A stretch of DNA of 64,000 bases from Bostrychus sinensis (taxonomy: Eukaryota; Chordata; Actinopteri; Gobiiformes; Eleotridae). Position 1 is the stretch's first letter; every line of letters starts with the position of its first letter. The DNA lies in NCBI GenBank assembly GCA_020698575.1, contig CM036239.1:48945763-49009762 (forward strand). Direction: 5' to 3'. Below, one piece after another: positions 45,860 to 57,426 of the stretch. A model generated the notes under the pieces. It worked only from the letters and a program-made list of their open reading frames with translations, did no database searches and was not told the origin of the DNA. Made by a program: the position numbers and the translations under genes.

Positions 45860-47529
45860 CAGGGGTCACCAACTAAAATTCACCGAGGTCCAATTGGTGA
45901 AAATTTTCTCGCGCGAAGGTCCGGAGCATCACAATGTTGATTTGTACCTCAAAAATAAATAAATAAAATCATTGTAGTTACATCAGTGTCTACATTATGG
46001 CAATAGTATTTTGCTAACATAAGCATCAGTTTAAAACTAGGGGATATCAAATAATAAAATTAAAAAAAAAATTTCTTATGTTAATCAAATACAGTTAAAA
46101 AAAAATCAAACAAAATGCTTTTATAATGGTCCTTGGCTCAGAACACAGGAGACACAGGAGTTTAGAGCTGACCTCTGTTCCTTTCTACATCTGTCTCTCT
46201 CATTTCTCCGCTGTCTGTCTCACAGTCACCGCTCCATATGTTTCCAAATCCTCAGATCTGATTGGTTGATAGCGTCACACGCAAGATTTCCTGTCTGCTT
46301 TTACGCAGGAGACGATGCACCCTTTAAAACTAAAGTGGAACGTACTGCGCCTCAAAACACAGTCTTAATTCTCTGGTGAATATGAGGCAGCTCTGTCCTC
46401 TGTGGGACAGAGGGACAGACACTGAGAGGAGAGGGGTGAGCCTCGACAGAGAGACACCGAGAGGGGAGGGGTGAGCTGTGGGACAGAGAGACACCGAGAG
46501 GGGAGGGGTGAGCATCGACAGAGAGACACCGAGAGGGGAGGGGTGAGCTGTGGGACAGAGAGACACCGAGAGGAGAGGGGTGAGCTGTGGGACAGAGAGA
46601 CACTGAGAGGAGAGGGGTGAGCCTCGACAGAGAGACACCGAGAGGGGAGGGGTGAGCTGTGGGACAGAGAGACACCGAGAGGAGAGGGGTGAGCCTCGAC
46701 AGAGAGACACCGAGAGGAGAGGGGTGAGCTGTGGGACAGAGAGACACTGAGAGGAGAGGGGTGAGCTGTGGGACAGAGAGACACCGAGAGGGGAGGGGTG
46801 AGCTGTGGGACAGAGAGACACCGAGAGGGGAGGGGTGAGCTGTGGGACAGAGAGACACCGAGAGGAGAGGGGTGAGCTGTGGGACAGAGAGACACCGAGA
46901 GGAGAGGGGTGAGCCTCGACAGAGAGACACCGAGAGGGGAGGGGTGAGCTGTGGGACAGAGAGACACCGAGAGGAGAGGGGTGAGCTGTGGGACAGAGAG
47001 ACACCGAGAGGAGAGGGGTGAGCTGTGGGACAGAGAGACACCGAGAGGAGAGGGGTGAGCCTCGACAGAGAGACACCGAGAGGAGAGGGGTGAGCTGTGG
47101 GACAGAGAGACACCGAGAGGAGAGGGGTGAGCTGTGGGACAGAGAGACACCGAGAGGAGAGGGGTGAGCTGTGGGACAGAGAGACACCGAGAGGGCAGAG
47201 CCGTTCACAGCCTGTGTCGCGTCCTCTCTCGCCGCTCCGTAAAAACGAAACTTAATTCTGTTGTAAACGGAACAGTCCTGTCCCTCCGCACTCAGTCTGG
47301 ACCTACTCCTCTCATTTTGTTCGACAGTAACAGAAAACACAGCTGATTTAACCCTCGCACTGTTCATGTTAAAGTTTTAAAGCACCAGGATACGATGCTG
47401 TTGACGCGCTCCCGGGGAGTGAACAGGCTGAACGGGTTCGGGTCCGAGGAGTGGGACAGAGGTTCGGGTCCGGATGGGAGGGCATCTGGGTCCGGATTCG
47501 GACCGCGGTCCGCCTGTTAACGACCTCTG
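45860..47529. mobile_element. hAT element, 1670 bp, hosting a minisatellite; perfect 8-bp duplication
   Basis: Begins CAGGGGTCACCAAC and the reverse complement of the end reads CAGAGGTCGTTAAC, with GACCGCGGTCC-like sequence further in at both ends. Octamers GAATATAT flank it at 45852-45859 and 47530-47537. About half is a 37/35-bp tandem array. No transposase seen. It begins 290 bp after the AMIGO stop codon. Confidence 0.85.
46401..47194. repeat. Minisatellite of two unit types, 37 and 35 bp, about 22 units
   Basis: Unit A (37 bp) has GAGCTGTGGGACAGAGAG, unit B (35 bp) GAGCCTCGACAGAGAG; both then read ACACCGAGAGGRGAGGGGT. From 46438 the order is B A B A A B A B A A A A A B A A A B A A A (the third unit has CATCG). 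The minus strand has no stop in any frame, which creates three overlapping ORFs of 253-345 aa of SVSLCPTAHPSPLG-type sequence; they are not genes. Confidence 0.95.
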
Positions 47530-47612
47530 GAATATATAAACTTGCCAAATCACACTGGGATTGATTTGCTGTGGCAACCATGTAAGGGAGGAAAATAAAA
47601 TAAAATAAAATT

Positions 47613-49011
47613 TAGGGCCGGGAATCGATTTTAAAAAATTTGTTAAGCTAATTCCAAATTTGAAAAACAATTAATCACAATTAATCACGATTAATAACTA
47701 CCAGTTATTAATTGCGATAAATTGCAATTAATCACATGATGAATTCACATACAAACACAAAATTGTAAATTTAGAAAGTTTATTTTGAATTAACCTTCAC
47801 ATACTTGTGCAATGCAAACAAAACTTGCAAAGAAAATAAATTTATAGTCTCTTTGAGACCTGTAACTTGTCTTCATTGCCTAAATAAGGTACAACCAACA
47901 AATACACAAAACTTACCTAAAAAGCTCTGGGGTGCTTAGCTTTGAGATGATATGTTAGGGGAATGGGAAGGGAATGGTATTTATATAGCGCTTTAACTAT
48001 GACACAAGTCACCCAAAGCTCTTTACACACAGTAGGGAAGGGGTATTTCATTCACTCCATACTCAGTGGTGGTAAGCTACGTTTTGTAGCCACAGTTTCC
48101 CCTGGGGTAGACTGACAGAAGCGCGGCTGCACACATCTGCGCCAACGGACCCTCCGACCACCACCAACCACTCACTCACATTCACATTCACACCGGCTTC
48201 CTGGTGTTCCCCAGTGGTCTCCCATCCAGGTACTGACCAGGCCCTACCCTGCTTAGCTTCCGAGGTCTGACAGGATCGGGCATCCACAAGGCGGTATGGT
48301 TAGGGACGAGTTACTCCAGTGGTAATTGAACTCATCCTTGCATAGACTGCACATAACTTTTGTTTATATTGCCGTCTGGTGACGATTTGAAGCAGAATTG
48401 TCCATTTAGCAATGTGTCTTTTTGGTCACTCATGTTGCTTTAGCTCGTTCACTTGTTGCATTAGGCTCGTTCGAACTGTGCCTCGCCTGGATTGTGAACG
48501 AGAGTGCACGGCCGCAACAGGAGGAGGGGAAATACACCTGTAGTGAACTTGGACAGTTTGTGTCGGTGCGTTACGTTTCTGATCAGCACTGAACTCAGAT
48601 CCAATCACCTGTCCGTTCACCGCTGACAGATGAGCGTTTTTCCATCATGCACTGAGCTCCCTGATGAACTGGTCTCATTTGGATCTCACAAGCTTTCGGT
48701 GACCGTTGCACTCGTGACATCAGAGCAAGTCGGGAACAAGTCAGACACAAATCTAACTGGTGTGCACTGCGCACAGACCGACACTGATCGAAACTGCGCA
48801 AGTCTGGCTCATCTCGAACGCGCCTGTTGTTCTTCTACGCTCGCGCAGTGCATTTCTGCTCCACTGCAAGACCCATGGCGTGTTGCTGCCCCTGTCAGTG
48901 TTGTCGTAATATTTTTGTTGTGATCAAATTAATTGATGTGTCAATTGAAATTAACACAATTAAATCAATAAATGAATGCACTGCGTTAACGCGATAATTT
49001 TCCCAGCCCTA
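47613..49011. mobile_element. hAT-like element, 1.4 kb, with nested SINE
   Basis: Starts TAGGGCCGGGAATCG and ends (reverse complement) TAGGGCTGGGAAAATTATCG. Flanking octamers ATAAAATT (47605-47612) and ATTAAATT (49012-49019) agree at 7 of 8. Subterminal 'aattaatcacaattaat' and 'aattaacacaattaa' blocks are typical of this family. The 97-aa ORF at 48630 has no transposase motif. It directly follows the previous hAT. Confidence 0.8.
47961..48298 (-). mobile_element. 5S rRNA-headed Deu-SINE, nearly full length
   Basis: On the minus strand the head (48298 to about 48214) is 5S rRNA-like: CCATACCGCC, then GCCCGATC, GGAAGCTAAGCAGGGT (box A) and GGATGGGAGACC (box C region). Next is a Deu core ('tggttggtggtggtcggagg', 'cttctgtcagtctaccccag', 'gtggctacaaa'), then a LINE-type tail ending AAAGCGCTATATAAATACC. 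GTTAGGG target duplications flank it (47954-47960 and 48299-48305). It belongs with the SINE3/AmnSINE1-like Deu-SINEs. Only the first few bases of the 5S part are missing. Confidence 0.88.
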
Positions 49012-49019
49012 ATTAAATT

Positions 49020-51131
49020 ACATTAAAATTGGCAGCCAATACACCAATTAGAAAAAAAGCTTTTCACATCTTGAGTGTGAATTAGGGATACTCCAACTTG
49101 ATACCAGTATTTGATACACAATACCTAGATCAAGTATCTGGTAATTATGTGGTGCCAGTCTCATTTATTTAAGTTGTGGCTTTAGGATTTACGCCAGGTC
49201 ACGAGTCAATATCACATGCAAATACCCAAAGTATCATGATAATGATCTGTATGTACTGAAAAGGGTTAGATTGGTGCCTGTTTAGTGCAAATACAGACTG
49301 CAATAGTAATCCACAATAGCCACCCATGCAGGTACCCACAAATGAAAATATGCAACATTTTTTAATCATAATCTTTCTTTGCTTGAATTCCTTTTGCAGC
49401 AACCATCATTTGTCATATTAAGTCTGCAAAGTGTGTGACTTCACAGCAATTAAAAGTAGCAGAGACTTGTTTTCAAAGAAGGTCTGTAAAATGAAAGGGT
49501 GTGGGTCAGGGACAGTTTATACCAGGATAAAATCACTACAGCTATTTCACTTCAACAAAAGAAAAAGCCATTAACAAAAAAGAGAACTCAGATAAAATGT
49601 GATGTTGTGTTGGGAGAATTTTTGTCTTTGTGATTAGGAGAGCCAGAGGTAGATCTGGATCGAAACAATCTTTTGGATCCACATAAATTTGGTAACAACG
49701 CACACTTATAAGCATAGTTAAAGGTCTACAAAGGCCCCGAGGGGACTTGGTGAAAAAAAATAAGATGAAAGAGAAATAAAAAAAGGAAAATTCCGAGAAA
49801 GTTTAGCAAGGTCCCAAGAAATTGTGGGATCTCGAGAAAGTTTTGCAAAATCTCACTACACTTTTGCAAAATCCCAAGAAAGTAAGCTAGTTTGGGATGA
49901 ACTGCCTCACCTGGATTGTGGACTAAAAGGCGACTGGTTGTGGCTCAGATCACACAGCTTCACACATGAAATGCACTTCTCACCTGTGCATTAAGATGTT
50001 GTTTTGGAAATAAATGTCTGCACACACTGGGGTCCTCTTTCTCTTTAGAATAAGGGCTGCCCTCCTGGTTAAAAGCTGCCAATGGGTTTAGAGTTTCACC
50101 CCCCCTTGCTATTCTCATCTTCTTCCACTCCCCATTAACAATTGTGGGGTGCTAGAGTCTATCACAGCTGCTTCGGACCTTTGGCTACTCCTTGGATAAT
50201 CACCTGAATTCTTAAAAATGACTAGTCAGAGCCTAACAAAGTCTTATCGAGTCAGTCCACTCCTTTTGTAGCATTTGATGTTGACAGAAAGCGATTTGGA
50301 ACTTCAAACGATGACAAAAAAGGTGCAAAGAACATTAAAATAATATAAGTATTACTTTTGTTCCAGGCCCTATCTCCTCAGGCTGTTCGGTCCATCCAAA
50401 GCATTCCATATTTTTTCCAAGTACCAGACTGAGAATCTGGAGTAGCTCTTGTTATGTTTGCAGTGCTTTTGTTCCTACATTTTCAATCATTTCGCAACTG
50501 TAAGTGGCCCACAAAGGTCAGAAATATGTAGATCAAAAAAGATGAGAAGATCAGAAATGTTTGCGCTGCGTTTGACGAGCAACGGCGTGCAGAGGTGGCC
50601 ATGATAAATATGTATCTATGAATGCTGCTGCTAAAGTGTGGCATCTCAAAACATTTCAGCCGTATCTATGAAATCAGGTGAAAAATATGGCTTTTTCCAG
50701 TTTATGGTTGATTATTGCATCGTAGTGGTGAATAAAAAGAAGTGTTGGCACATGTATTGGATGATAGGAAACAGCTTATGTGACTGAACCAAAATTACAG
50801 TTTACTATAATGAAAAAAAACAAAACATAGATATTCAATAGTTGGTTAAAATAGAAAATCTAGGATCTCATTGGAAATGCCAAACTTCATCTTAAGGGTT
50901 ATTACAGTATAATTCATGACATCTATGCAAAATATCCACTCTCCATGGTTCACAGTCCTTTGTCATGGTCCTTTCTTTATTTGAATCACAATAAAAGAGC
51001 TATACATATAAAGTTACTTCTGTGTCTTTTTTATTACTATAACAACGTATGTGACATCTTTTTGGAGACTTTTTGGAAATGTTTTTGTTGGCAAGTGCCA
51101 TTAAACCAACTTTATCTGTAGTATTTGGGCC
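49020..51131. other. Unannotated sequence
   Basis: No exon or bounded element recognised. Near 49795-49885 there is a loose repeat of 'gaaagttttgcaaaatc'. Confidence 0.4.
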
Positions 51132-51638
51132 TTAAAAGGGCTATATTGTGCTTTTATTCATATTTTTAACCCAATCTTGGTCACCTCTAGAACAGTGGCA
51201 TGTTTTGTTACCTTTAAAAACATGATCTGAGTAAAAGAAAACATTTTTAATAAGTACTCTACTGGTGTCATAATGAAACAGGTGAAGAGATCAGCAGAGG
51301 GCAGTGTTGGAGTCTTTTGTGCATAATTTAAAGAATAAAAGGAACTTTTTGTATGATGCCATTTTACCTCAAAATGCAAAATAGCTATGAGGAGACCTTT
51401 TTTTGTTTGTTTTGTTTTTTTGATAAATGAATGAGAGCAGACTGGATGTGGAGGGTTTGTTGACTGGTCAGTGCTTCCTGGAGTGGGCGGAGGTGGAACC
51501 AAGCGTTCTGAGACCTCAGAAACTCAGAGACGTGAATGAAGCAAAACACAACTCCAGGTATGGTTTTGATGAGGGAACAACATTAGAACATGGTAGAAAG
51601 CACAGAAAAGTTGATTTTGCATAATATAGTCCCTTTAA
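51132..51638. mobile_element. TTAA-type MITE, 507 bp, complete copy
   Basis: TTAAAAGGGCTATATTGTGC at the left and (reverse complement) TTAAAGGGACTATATTATGC at the right, 17 of 20 matching. TTAA at both extremes suggests a TTAA target site, as in piggyBac and Kolobok. Non-coding. Other copies: 17505-18490 (split) and 34551-34802 (half). Confidence 0.75.
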
Positions 51639-51719
51639 ATATTGATCACACCACCTCAGTTTTGGGAATCCTTGTCAAAAATATGCAGTTTAGTTGTCAA
51701 AGGCCTGATTAAAGACTAA

Positions 51720-52392
51720 GGGCCAGATTTATTAAAGGTTTAGCGTGCACGCTAACTGAATAATATGCACTAAAATTGGAGCAAACCCAGACGCAGTTGA
51801 GATTTGCGTGTCTTACAGGAGCAGAGCGAACGCAAAGCAGATTTTGCTCCTATGACCTAATGAATCTGTAAACTGAGGCGTTCTTCCCAGAGTGCGCAAA
51901 ATGGAAGGCAGAGAAAATGCAAATTCATTCATTTACCGCCCGCAATATTATTTATCAAGGTTCACCATGATTTTGCGTGCGAAAATAGCGTATAAATTTA
52001 GCACGTTGGAGAAGGACGTGCTAATCTCTTGCACAGATATGGCTGCTGTGATTCATGTGAGACGACGGAGAAGAAATGAACAAATATGTAGGGTTAGAGC
52101 GTTTGCCACATGTGCAGATCTATTTGCCATGACGGATGAAAAAATTATTCACCAGCACTTTCAGGTATTCTTAGTTAAATTTTTGCTTCCGTTTGTGTTC
52201 CACTTCCGCACCTTCCATGACACAAAACAATACACGCAATGATGCCGTTTAAATAGTTCCGCCCCATCTGTTTGCACTGTCACCGGCCACGCAGTTTGTC
52301 TTAGTAATTCACGCGCAACACGCACATTAATAGCGGCCGCATATTTTCTCACTGCACTCGCAGTTTAGCACCCGTCTTAGTAAATATGGCAT
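51720..52392 (+). mobile_element. Internally deleted Harbinger element with a residual first exon
   Basis: Ends GGGCCAGATTTATTAA and (reverse complement) ATGCCATATTTACTAA, with TAA at 51717-51719 and 52393-52395. A 42-codon piece at 52039-52164 (MAAVIHVRRRRRNEQ, then MTDEKIIHQHFQ) resembles the arginine-rich N-terminus of HARBI1-like transposases and ends at a CAG|GTATTC donor. The DDE part is missing. Confidence 0.6.
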
Positions 52393-52737
52393 TAAATGTT
52401 TCTCCACAAAGCTTCACAGAACTCTCACCTTGAGGTAAATCATAAGCTTATTCTGGTGAAAACACTGGCCTGAATCGTTTGGACACCACCTCCAGACAGT
52501 GACTGGCCTGAATCAGAGCGGACAGGAGGTGAGTTTAGTCCCCTGTTAGTTCACAGAATGAGATTTGTCAGAGGCTCGGAGCCCACCCCTGTCCCACTTC
52601 TCTCTGTCCTGGTTTAGTCTGTTTTGATAGGTGAGGGCTTCATTCTGCCAGCAGCCCTGTCACTCCCTCTGGGCTCCACATGTCCTTGTTTTCACCGTCT
52701 GCAGAAACATGTCTTGTGTTATTATCCTAAAATATGA

Positions 52738-52739
<2 letters not shown>

Positions 52740-52782
<43 letters not shown>
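52740..52782. repeat. (ATT)n microsatellite
   Basis: Fourteen uninterrupted triplets. Confidence 0.95.
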
Positions 52783-53184
52783 GTAATTTGCCAAAAGGAA
52801 AAGTAACAATTTTGTAGTCTTGATTATTACAGATACTGACTGTAGAGCAGTGGTTCTCAGACTGTGGTTCACGGGCTTCTTCTGGTGATACTGTGATATA
52901 AGTTCAGGCACTATATACATGATCATGATGTGAAAGAAAGTAAAAATAGTGACTGTGACTGGTTTCATTCCAATGTCTGGTTTATTGACAGATAGTGACC
53001 ATTGATGTCCACTACTGTACACTACAAAGCATTCTGGGGAACTTTGAGTGCACTACTTTTTCATTCACAAAATATTCGGACACCACTACAAAATGACACA
53101 GCCACTATATAAGGCACTCTATAGGGATTCAGACACAGTCAACTCATTTATACCTGGGTTGGACCTGTTCTTATCCTGTTTTTT

Positions 53185-53265
53185 ATGCAGGTTAGGTCCT
53201 GGTTTAGTCTTTGTTCAGTCCTGGTTTAGTCCTGATTTAGACCTTGTTTAGTTCTTATTTTAGTC
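53185..53265 (+). repeat. Short run of the CCTGGTTTAGTC 12-mer
   Basis: Five or six degenerate units of the same 12-mer that forms the large array at 15.9-16.8 kb. Confidence 0.75.
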
Positions 53266-53368
53266 CATTAGCTGGTTCTTGGAAAGTCAAATATTTCCTG
53301 AGGCGGCAGCAGGAGTGTGGCAACATTTTAAATTTTGCACCCTACCCCCTCCACCACTAAAACTATAG

Positions 53369-53441
<73 letters not shown>
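53369..53441. repeat. (TA)n microsatellite
   Basis: About 36 uninterrupted TA dinucleotides. Confidence 0.95.
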
Positions 53442-53443
<2 letters not shown>

Positions 53444-54174
53444 CTACATTTGATAAGACTTTGCTAAGCATTAACATCAATTGCGGGTCAGGCCCTGAAT
53501 TGTCCCCTGATGTATTTAGTAGTAGGTTTTTATGAAGTGCAATAGAACATAGGGGAGGTCTGAGGACCCTGCCCCAGGAAAATTTTAACAAAATAGATGT
53601 AATTCCCTGTAATCTGATGCATTTTAGATCATCAGGAATGATCGTCAGCAGCTACTACACTGCAGTAAAAAAGGGAGACTAATTATGAATTAGTCAATTA
53701 GTCATTATTCAAGTTTCAAGTCAAGACATTATTTCTTATAACAACTCTCACATTTAAAACATGAGCTGCTGCTCTACACAGACTGGAGCATAATATGTTC
53801 TAGCTTAGGGTTACAGACTCCAGAGAACACTACAGGCTACAAAAGCTTTTGTCAGGACGTCTGGACTCATGTTTTATGTTGCTTTTATAATAACACAGCT
53901 AAAATATTGCGAGAAAGGCGCTGCACATTGTCACGGTACTGCTTGCAATATTTCAGGAGCTGTTTATGATCATATCTCTGCGAGTAAGAGACCGATTGCC
54001 ATCATACAAAAAGTGACTTGAAGCTTCAAAACTGTGTCCATAATTTCTTGGTATATACTGTTATTGATCAGGCTCATTAAACCTTATTGTGCGCTGACGC
54101 ACGGGGCGGTGGCAGGCACCCCCCACTCACTCTGCCCCCTTAACATTTGTCTATATCACCTATGCCACAGGCCG

Positions 54175-54380
54175 GCTCTGGGGTGGAGTCTGCATGTTCT
54201 CCCTGTCTTACTGTGGGTTCGGGTTTGGGTACTCTGGCCTCCTCCCACTGTCCAAAGACGTTCAGTGAACTGGTGAGTGGAGACTGAGACATATGTCTCT
54301 GTCTGTGTCAGCCCTGGGCACTGTTCAGGGTTTATCCCGCCTAAGGCCCAAAGTTACTGGGATAGGCTCCAGTATGGATA
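54175..54380. repeat. Fragment of a common dispersed repeat
   Basis: 'tggagtctgcatgttctccc', 'cctcccactgtccaaagacg' and 'gttactgggataggctccag' are parts of a widespread fish interspersed repeat. The last block is inverted at 15010-15045. Confidence 0.55.
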
Positions 54381-55218
54381 ACTCCTAATAGGCCGGTAGC
54401 CAGACCCACCCCACATGATGTTTCTTTTTTCACTATTATTTGTGATTAATTTATACCTTGGGACATGAGTTCGAAATAATTTGTTTTAGTTCGGCCCTGT
54501 TTGGTCCCAGGAACCCAAAAAACACTTTTTCAGGACATGCCTCAGACAGAATTTTGTGAGTGTGTAAAAAGCAGCACTACAGTTGCATACAGAGTCACAG
54601 AGAAGTGACATTTGGAACAAAGAATGGTGACATGATGCACATCATAGCAAAATTACATTATAGGGATTTATATTTTTCTCTTTTCAAATATCAAACAATT
54701 ATCAAAAACATCGCCTGTGGTGGATCTGGCTCCCACCCTATAATGGGTATATATAGAAGAAGAAGAAATGACTTGGAAATGGCAATTGTAATTCCACTGA
54801 AGTTGGAATTTCCACTTGGAAAATCTGAACAACCTGAGTAACCCCGTCATAACAATTCAAGATGGCTCCACTCACAAAACAGTAAGAAAACACTTCACTT
54901 TCTTCATGTTTACAGCAGTTTTAGCTTTGTTTTTCACATAGAGACGTTCAAACACATTAGTATTGCTCAAGTGTATTAATTCATTTGGTTTATTTGTGAA
55001 ATGCTTTTACTTTGAGCAATAACAAAAGCTTTTTCATGAGTGTCCATGTTTGTTCATGACTTACAACTGGAATGCAAGGTAACACTTCAGACTAACTCAC
55101 ACAGTATTAGTTAAGTTAAGATTAGTAAAAAGTTAACTGATTACAAAGAATTACATTTATAAACACCATTGACTTATAAACATTGTTATTAATGTTTAAT
55201 TTGGGACTAATAAGCTCA

Positions 55219-56202
55219 TAGCCTGGCCTGCCATATTAACTCTTTTCTTATGCTGCATTCACACCGGACGCGTTTGAGGCGTTTGAGGCGTTTGAGGCGT
55301 CTGGTTTACATGTTAAGTCTATGTAAACGCGCGTCTGGATGTCCTACGGAGCGAATCAAGCTTTGACGTGTGAATAGCATGGCGCGAATTGAGCGTTGAC
55401 ACATCTGATGCGAAAATCGAGCGTCTGACGCCCTAGATGCCCGAGTTGAAAAATCTGAACTTTGGCAAATATTCACGGCGTGTTAACCCATCAGGATCTA
55501 GCTATTGCAGTGACGTGGGAGCGGCGATCCATCAAAACAATCACGACGGACTTATCAAGGCTGTCAATGTGAACGTGGAGCTATAAGCAGCAGCTCTGCT
55601 ACTTTTATAAAGACAGCAGTCAAAAAGATAGTAACAAGACATAGAGGGGACCTTAACTTTAGCGTGTGCTGGGCTGAGCACGTTGGATTAGCAGTTACTG
55701 CACTCCCCAAAACAAAAGGAAAAACAGTCTGTGTACTGACTGCTAGCCTAGCCTATAACCCGCTAAAACCACTAGAGACCGCTATTAAACAAGAAAAAAC
55801 ACCTCAATATCTCCGCTCTGCTGCTGGTGTTTAAAAAGAGAATTAGCCCTGAATGAGCAGCCATTACCCTGGCACAACAGACTCCTCCCATGACGCGAAT
55901 TCGCGTCTGAACACATTTGTTTTGACGCGCGAACAGAGCAAATTGGACGTGCGAATAAAGCATCTGACTTCAAAATGTTCAAGCATCCAACTAGACGCGT
56001 CGGACGCAAATTTGACGCCTCAAACGCGTCCGGTGTGAACGCAGCATTATACAATGAAGTCAGTCTGGTACGCATCTCTTTTGTTTAACTTTTGTTTCTA
56101 TGGGTGGGACAGTCACGGGTGGAGTAACCAATCAGATGACGCAGGAAAGCACTAAACACTGTTAGTCAGGTGATAGAACATTAACAGTGGTAATCCAGGC
56201 TC
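55219..56202 (+). mobile_element. TAGCCTGG-family element interrupted by a Harbinger MITE
   Basis: 55219-55250 (TAGCCTGGCCTGCC.. 'aactcttttctta') and 56047-56202 ('gaagtcagtctgg', 'ggagtaaccaatcag', '..ccaggctc') join into the same order as 37468-37600. The 796-bp MITE sits between them. Confidence 0.7.
55251..56046. mobile_element. Harbinger-type MITE, 796 bp, TTA target duplication
   Basis: Inverted ends of at least 31 bp (55251-55281 and 56016-56046) with one mismatch; they start TGCTGCATTCACACCGG and TGCTGCGTTCACACCGG. TTA flanks both sides (55248-55250, 56047-56049). Three GGCGTTTGA repeats lie just inside the left end. CpG-rich compared with its surroundings. No transposase. Confidence 0.88.
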
Positions 56203-56398
56203 TATAAATGGTTTATTTATTAATTATGTATATATTAATGCTTTATTTCTGCTGAATAGTGTTGAATTACTCTAAAGTATTGCCAAATGCAGTGACTCAG
56301 AGGTGACGTCAGCTCAAAGTCCAATTTCTGACTTCTGAGAACTGGAATGCAGCACTTGTTTTTTGGATTTTGCAAAATAACTAGTTTAAATAATAATA

Positions 56399-56545
56399 AT
56401 AATAATAATTCATCGAATTTATATAGCGCTTTTTTGGACACTCAAAGACGCTTTACAATTGATCAATTATTCATTCACTCCTCAGTCACACTTGGTGGTG
56501 GTGAGCTACTTCTGTAGCCACAGCTGCCCTGGGGCAGACTGACGG
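56399..56545 (-). mobile_element. Deu-SINE 3' part
   Basis: 'atttatatagcgcttttttg' tail followed by 'cactcctcagtcacacttgg' and 'ccacagctgccctggggcag', the tail and Deu core of a minus-strand copy; the 5S-like head is absent. An (AAT)n run precedes it. Confidence 0.75.
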
Positions 56546-57131
56546 AATTAAAGAATATTATTGTCATATAAGTTAGGACTAAAACTTCAGATGCCTTTTT
56601 GGTGTCACTCCCTTTAATGTATCCCCTTACACTGGTAGTCAGTCGTTATTAAAATGAATTTCTCCCATTCTAGAAAGGTCTAATCTAAATCTGATTTAAA
56701 ATGCAGAGTCATGGTGTGTAAAATATGAAAAGTAGTGTTACATCAGATGAGGATTTAAGCATAACATGTAACCTCTTCGTGAGTCGACAAATCTCATTTC
56801 TCACAATCCTCTTACCCACATGCCTTTTCCACAGCCAACCCAAAAGAGGCTTATACCTTTTATTCGCTGGCCAGTACTTTGAACATTTTTATATCATCAT
56901 AAAGTCCACAAAGTGTCTTTGAATGGGCAGAAAGAAAAACACGAGTGGTCTTTACTATAATAGCTGCCTGTTTTCAGAGGTGATGGACCAGTATAAATGC
57001 CATTGGGATTAATTTAACCACTCTCTCTTCACTGTGACAAGGTGCTCCTCAGGGGTCAGAGCTGGGACCGTATGGTTCTGACTGTCCATAACCAAAGTAC
57101 TCTACTTATGTACTAACTCTAACTCTAGTTA

Positions 57132-57329
57132 GCAGAGGTAGGTGGTAATGAGTTACATTTACTCTGTTACACTTACTTGAGTAACTTTTTGAGCAGTTTT
57201 ATTGCAACACACTTCTACTTGAATAATATTATTTTGGAGTAATGACTTGAGTAATATTATTTTGAAGTAATAATATTAAGTAAACAATAATACTTCAGTT
57301 ACATTTTTGGCTACTCTACCCACCTCTGC
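57132..57329. mobile_element. Short MITE, GCAGAGGTGGGT ends
   Basis: Starts GCAGAGGTAGGTGG and ends with the inverse CCACCTCTGC. The interior has repeated 'gagtaatattattttg'. Related 'acttgagtaa' sequences recur at 59310-59395 and 63815-63930 without both ends. Confidence 0.6.
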
Positions 57330-57343
57330 CAGTCATGGCTTAG

Positions 57344-57426
57344 GCTTTACTGTCAATTTAATGAGTTCACTGTCAATTTAATGAGTTTACTGTCAATTTA
57401 AGGAGTTTACTGTCAATTTAATGTAT
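57344..57426. repeat. 20-bp tandem repeat, four units
   Basis: TTTACTGTCAATTTAATGAG repeated four times with single-base variants. Confidence 0.9.

Larger units (their letters stand above)
52396..54170. other. Unannotated sequence with microsatellites
   Basis: Holds the ATT and TA arrays and a short 12-mer run, listed separately; a decayed hAT-like end ('cagtggttctcagactg') near 52848. No exon recognised. Confidence 0.4.

Noticed and set aside
46330..47367. Three overlapping minus-strand ORFs of 253-345 aa
   Set aside because: All are translations of the 37/35-bp minisatellite in different frames, inside a hAT element.
48214..48298. Possible 5S rRNA gene on the minus strand
   Set aside because: The 5S similarity ends in a Deu core and LINE tail with a target duplication, so it is the head of a SINE and not a 5S gene.
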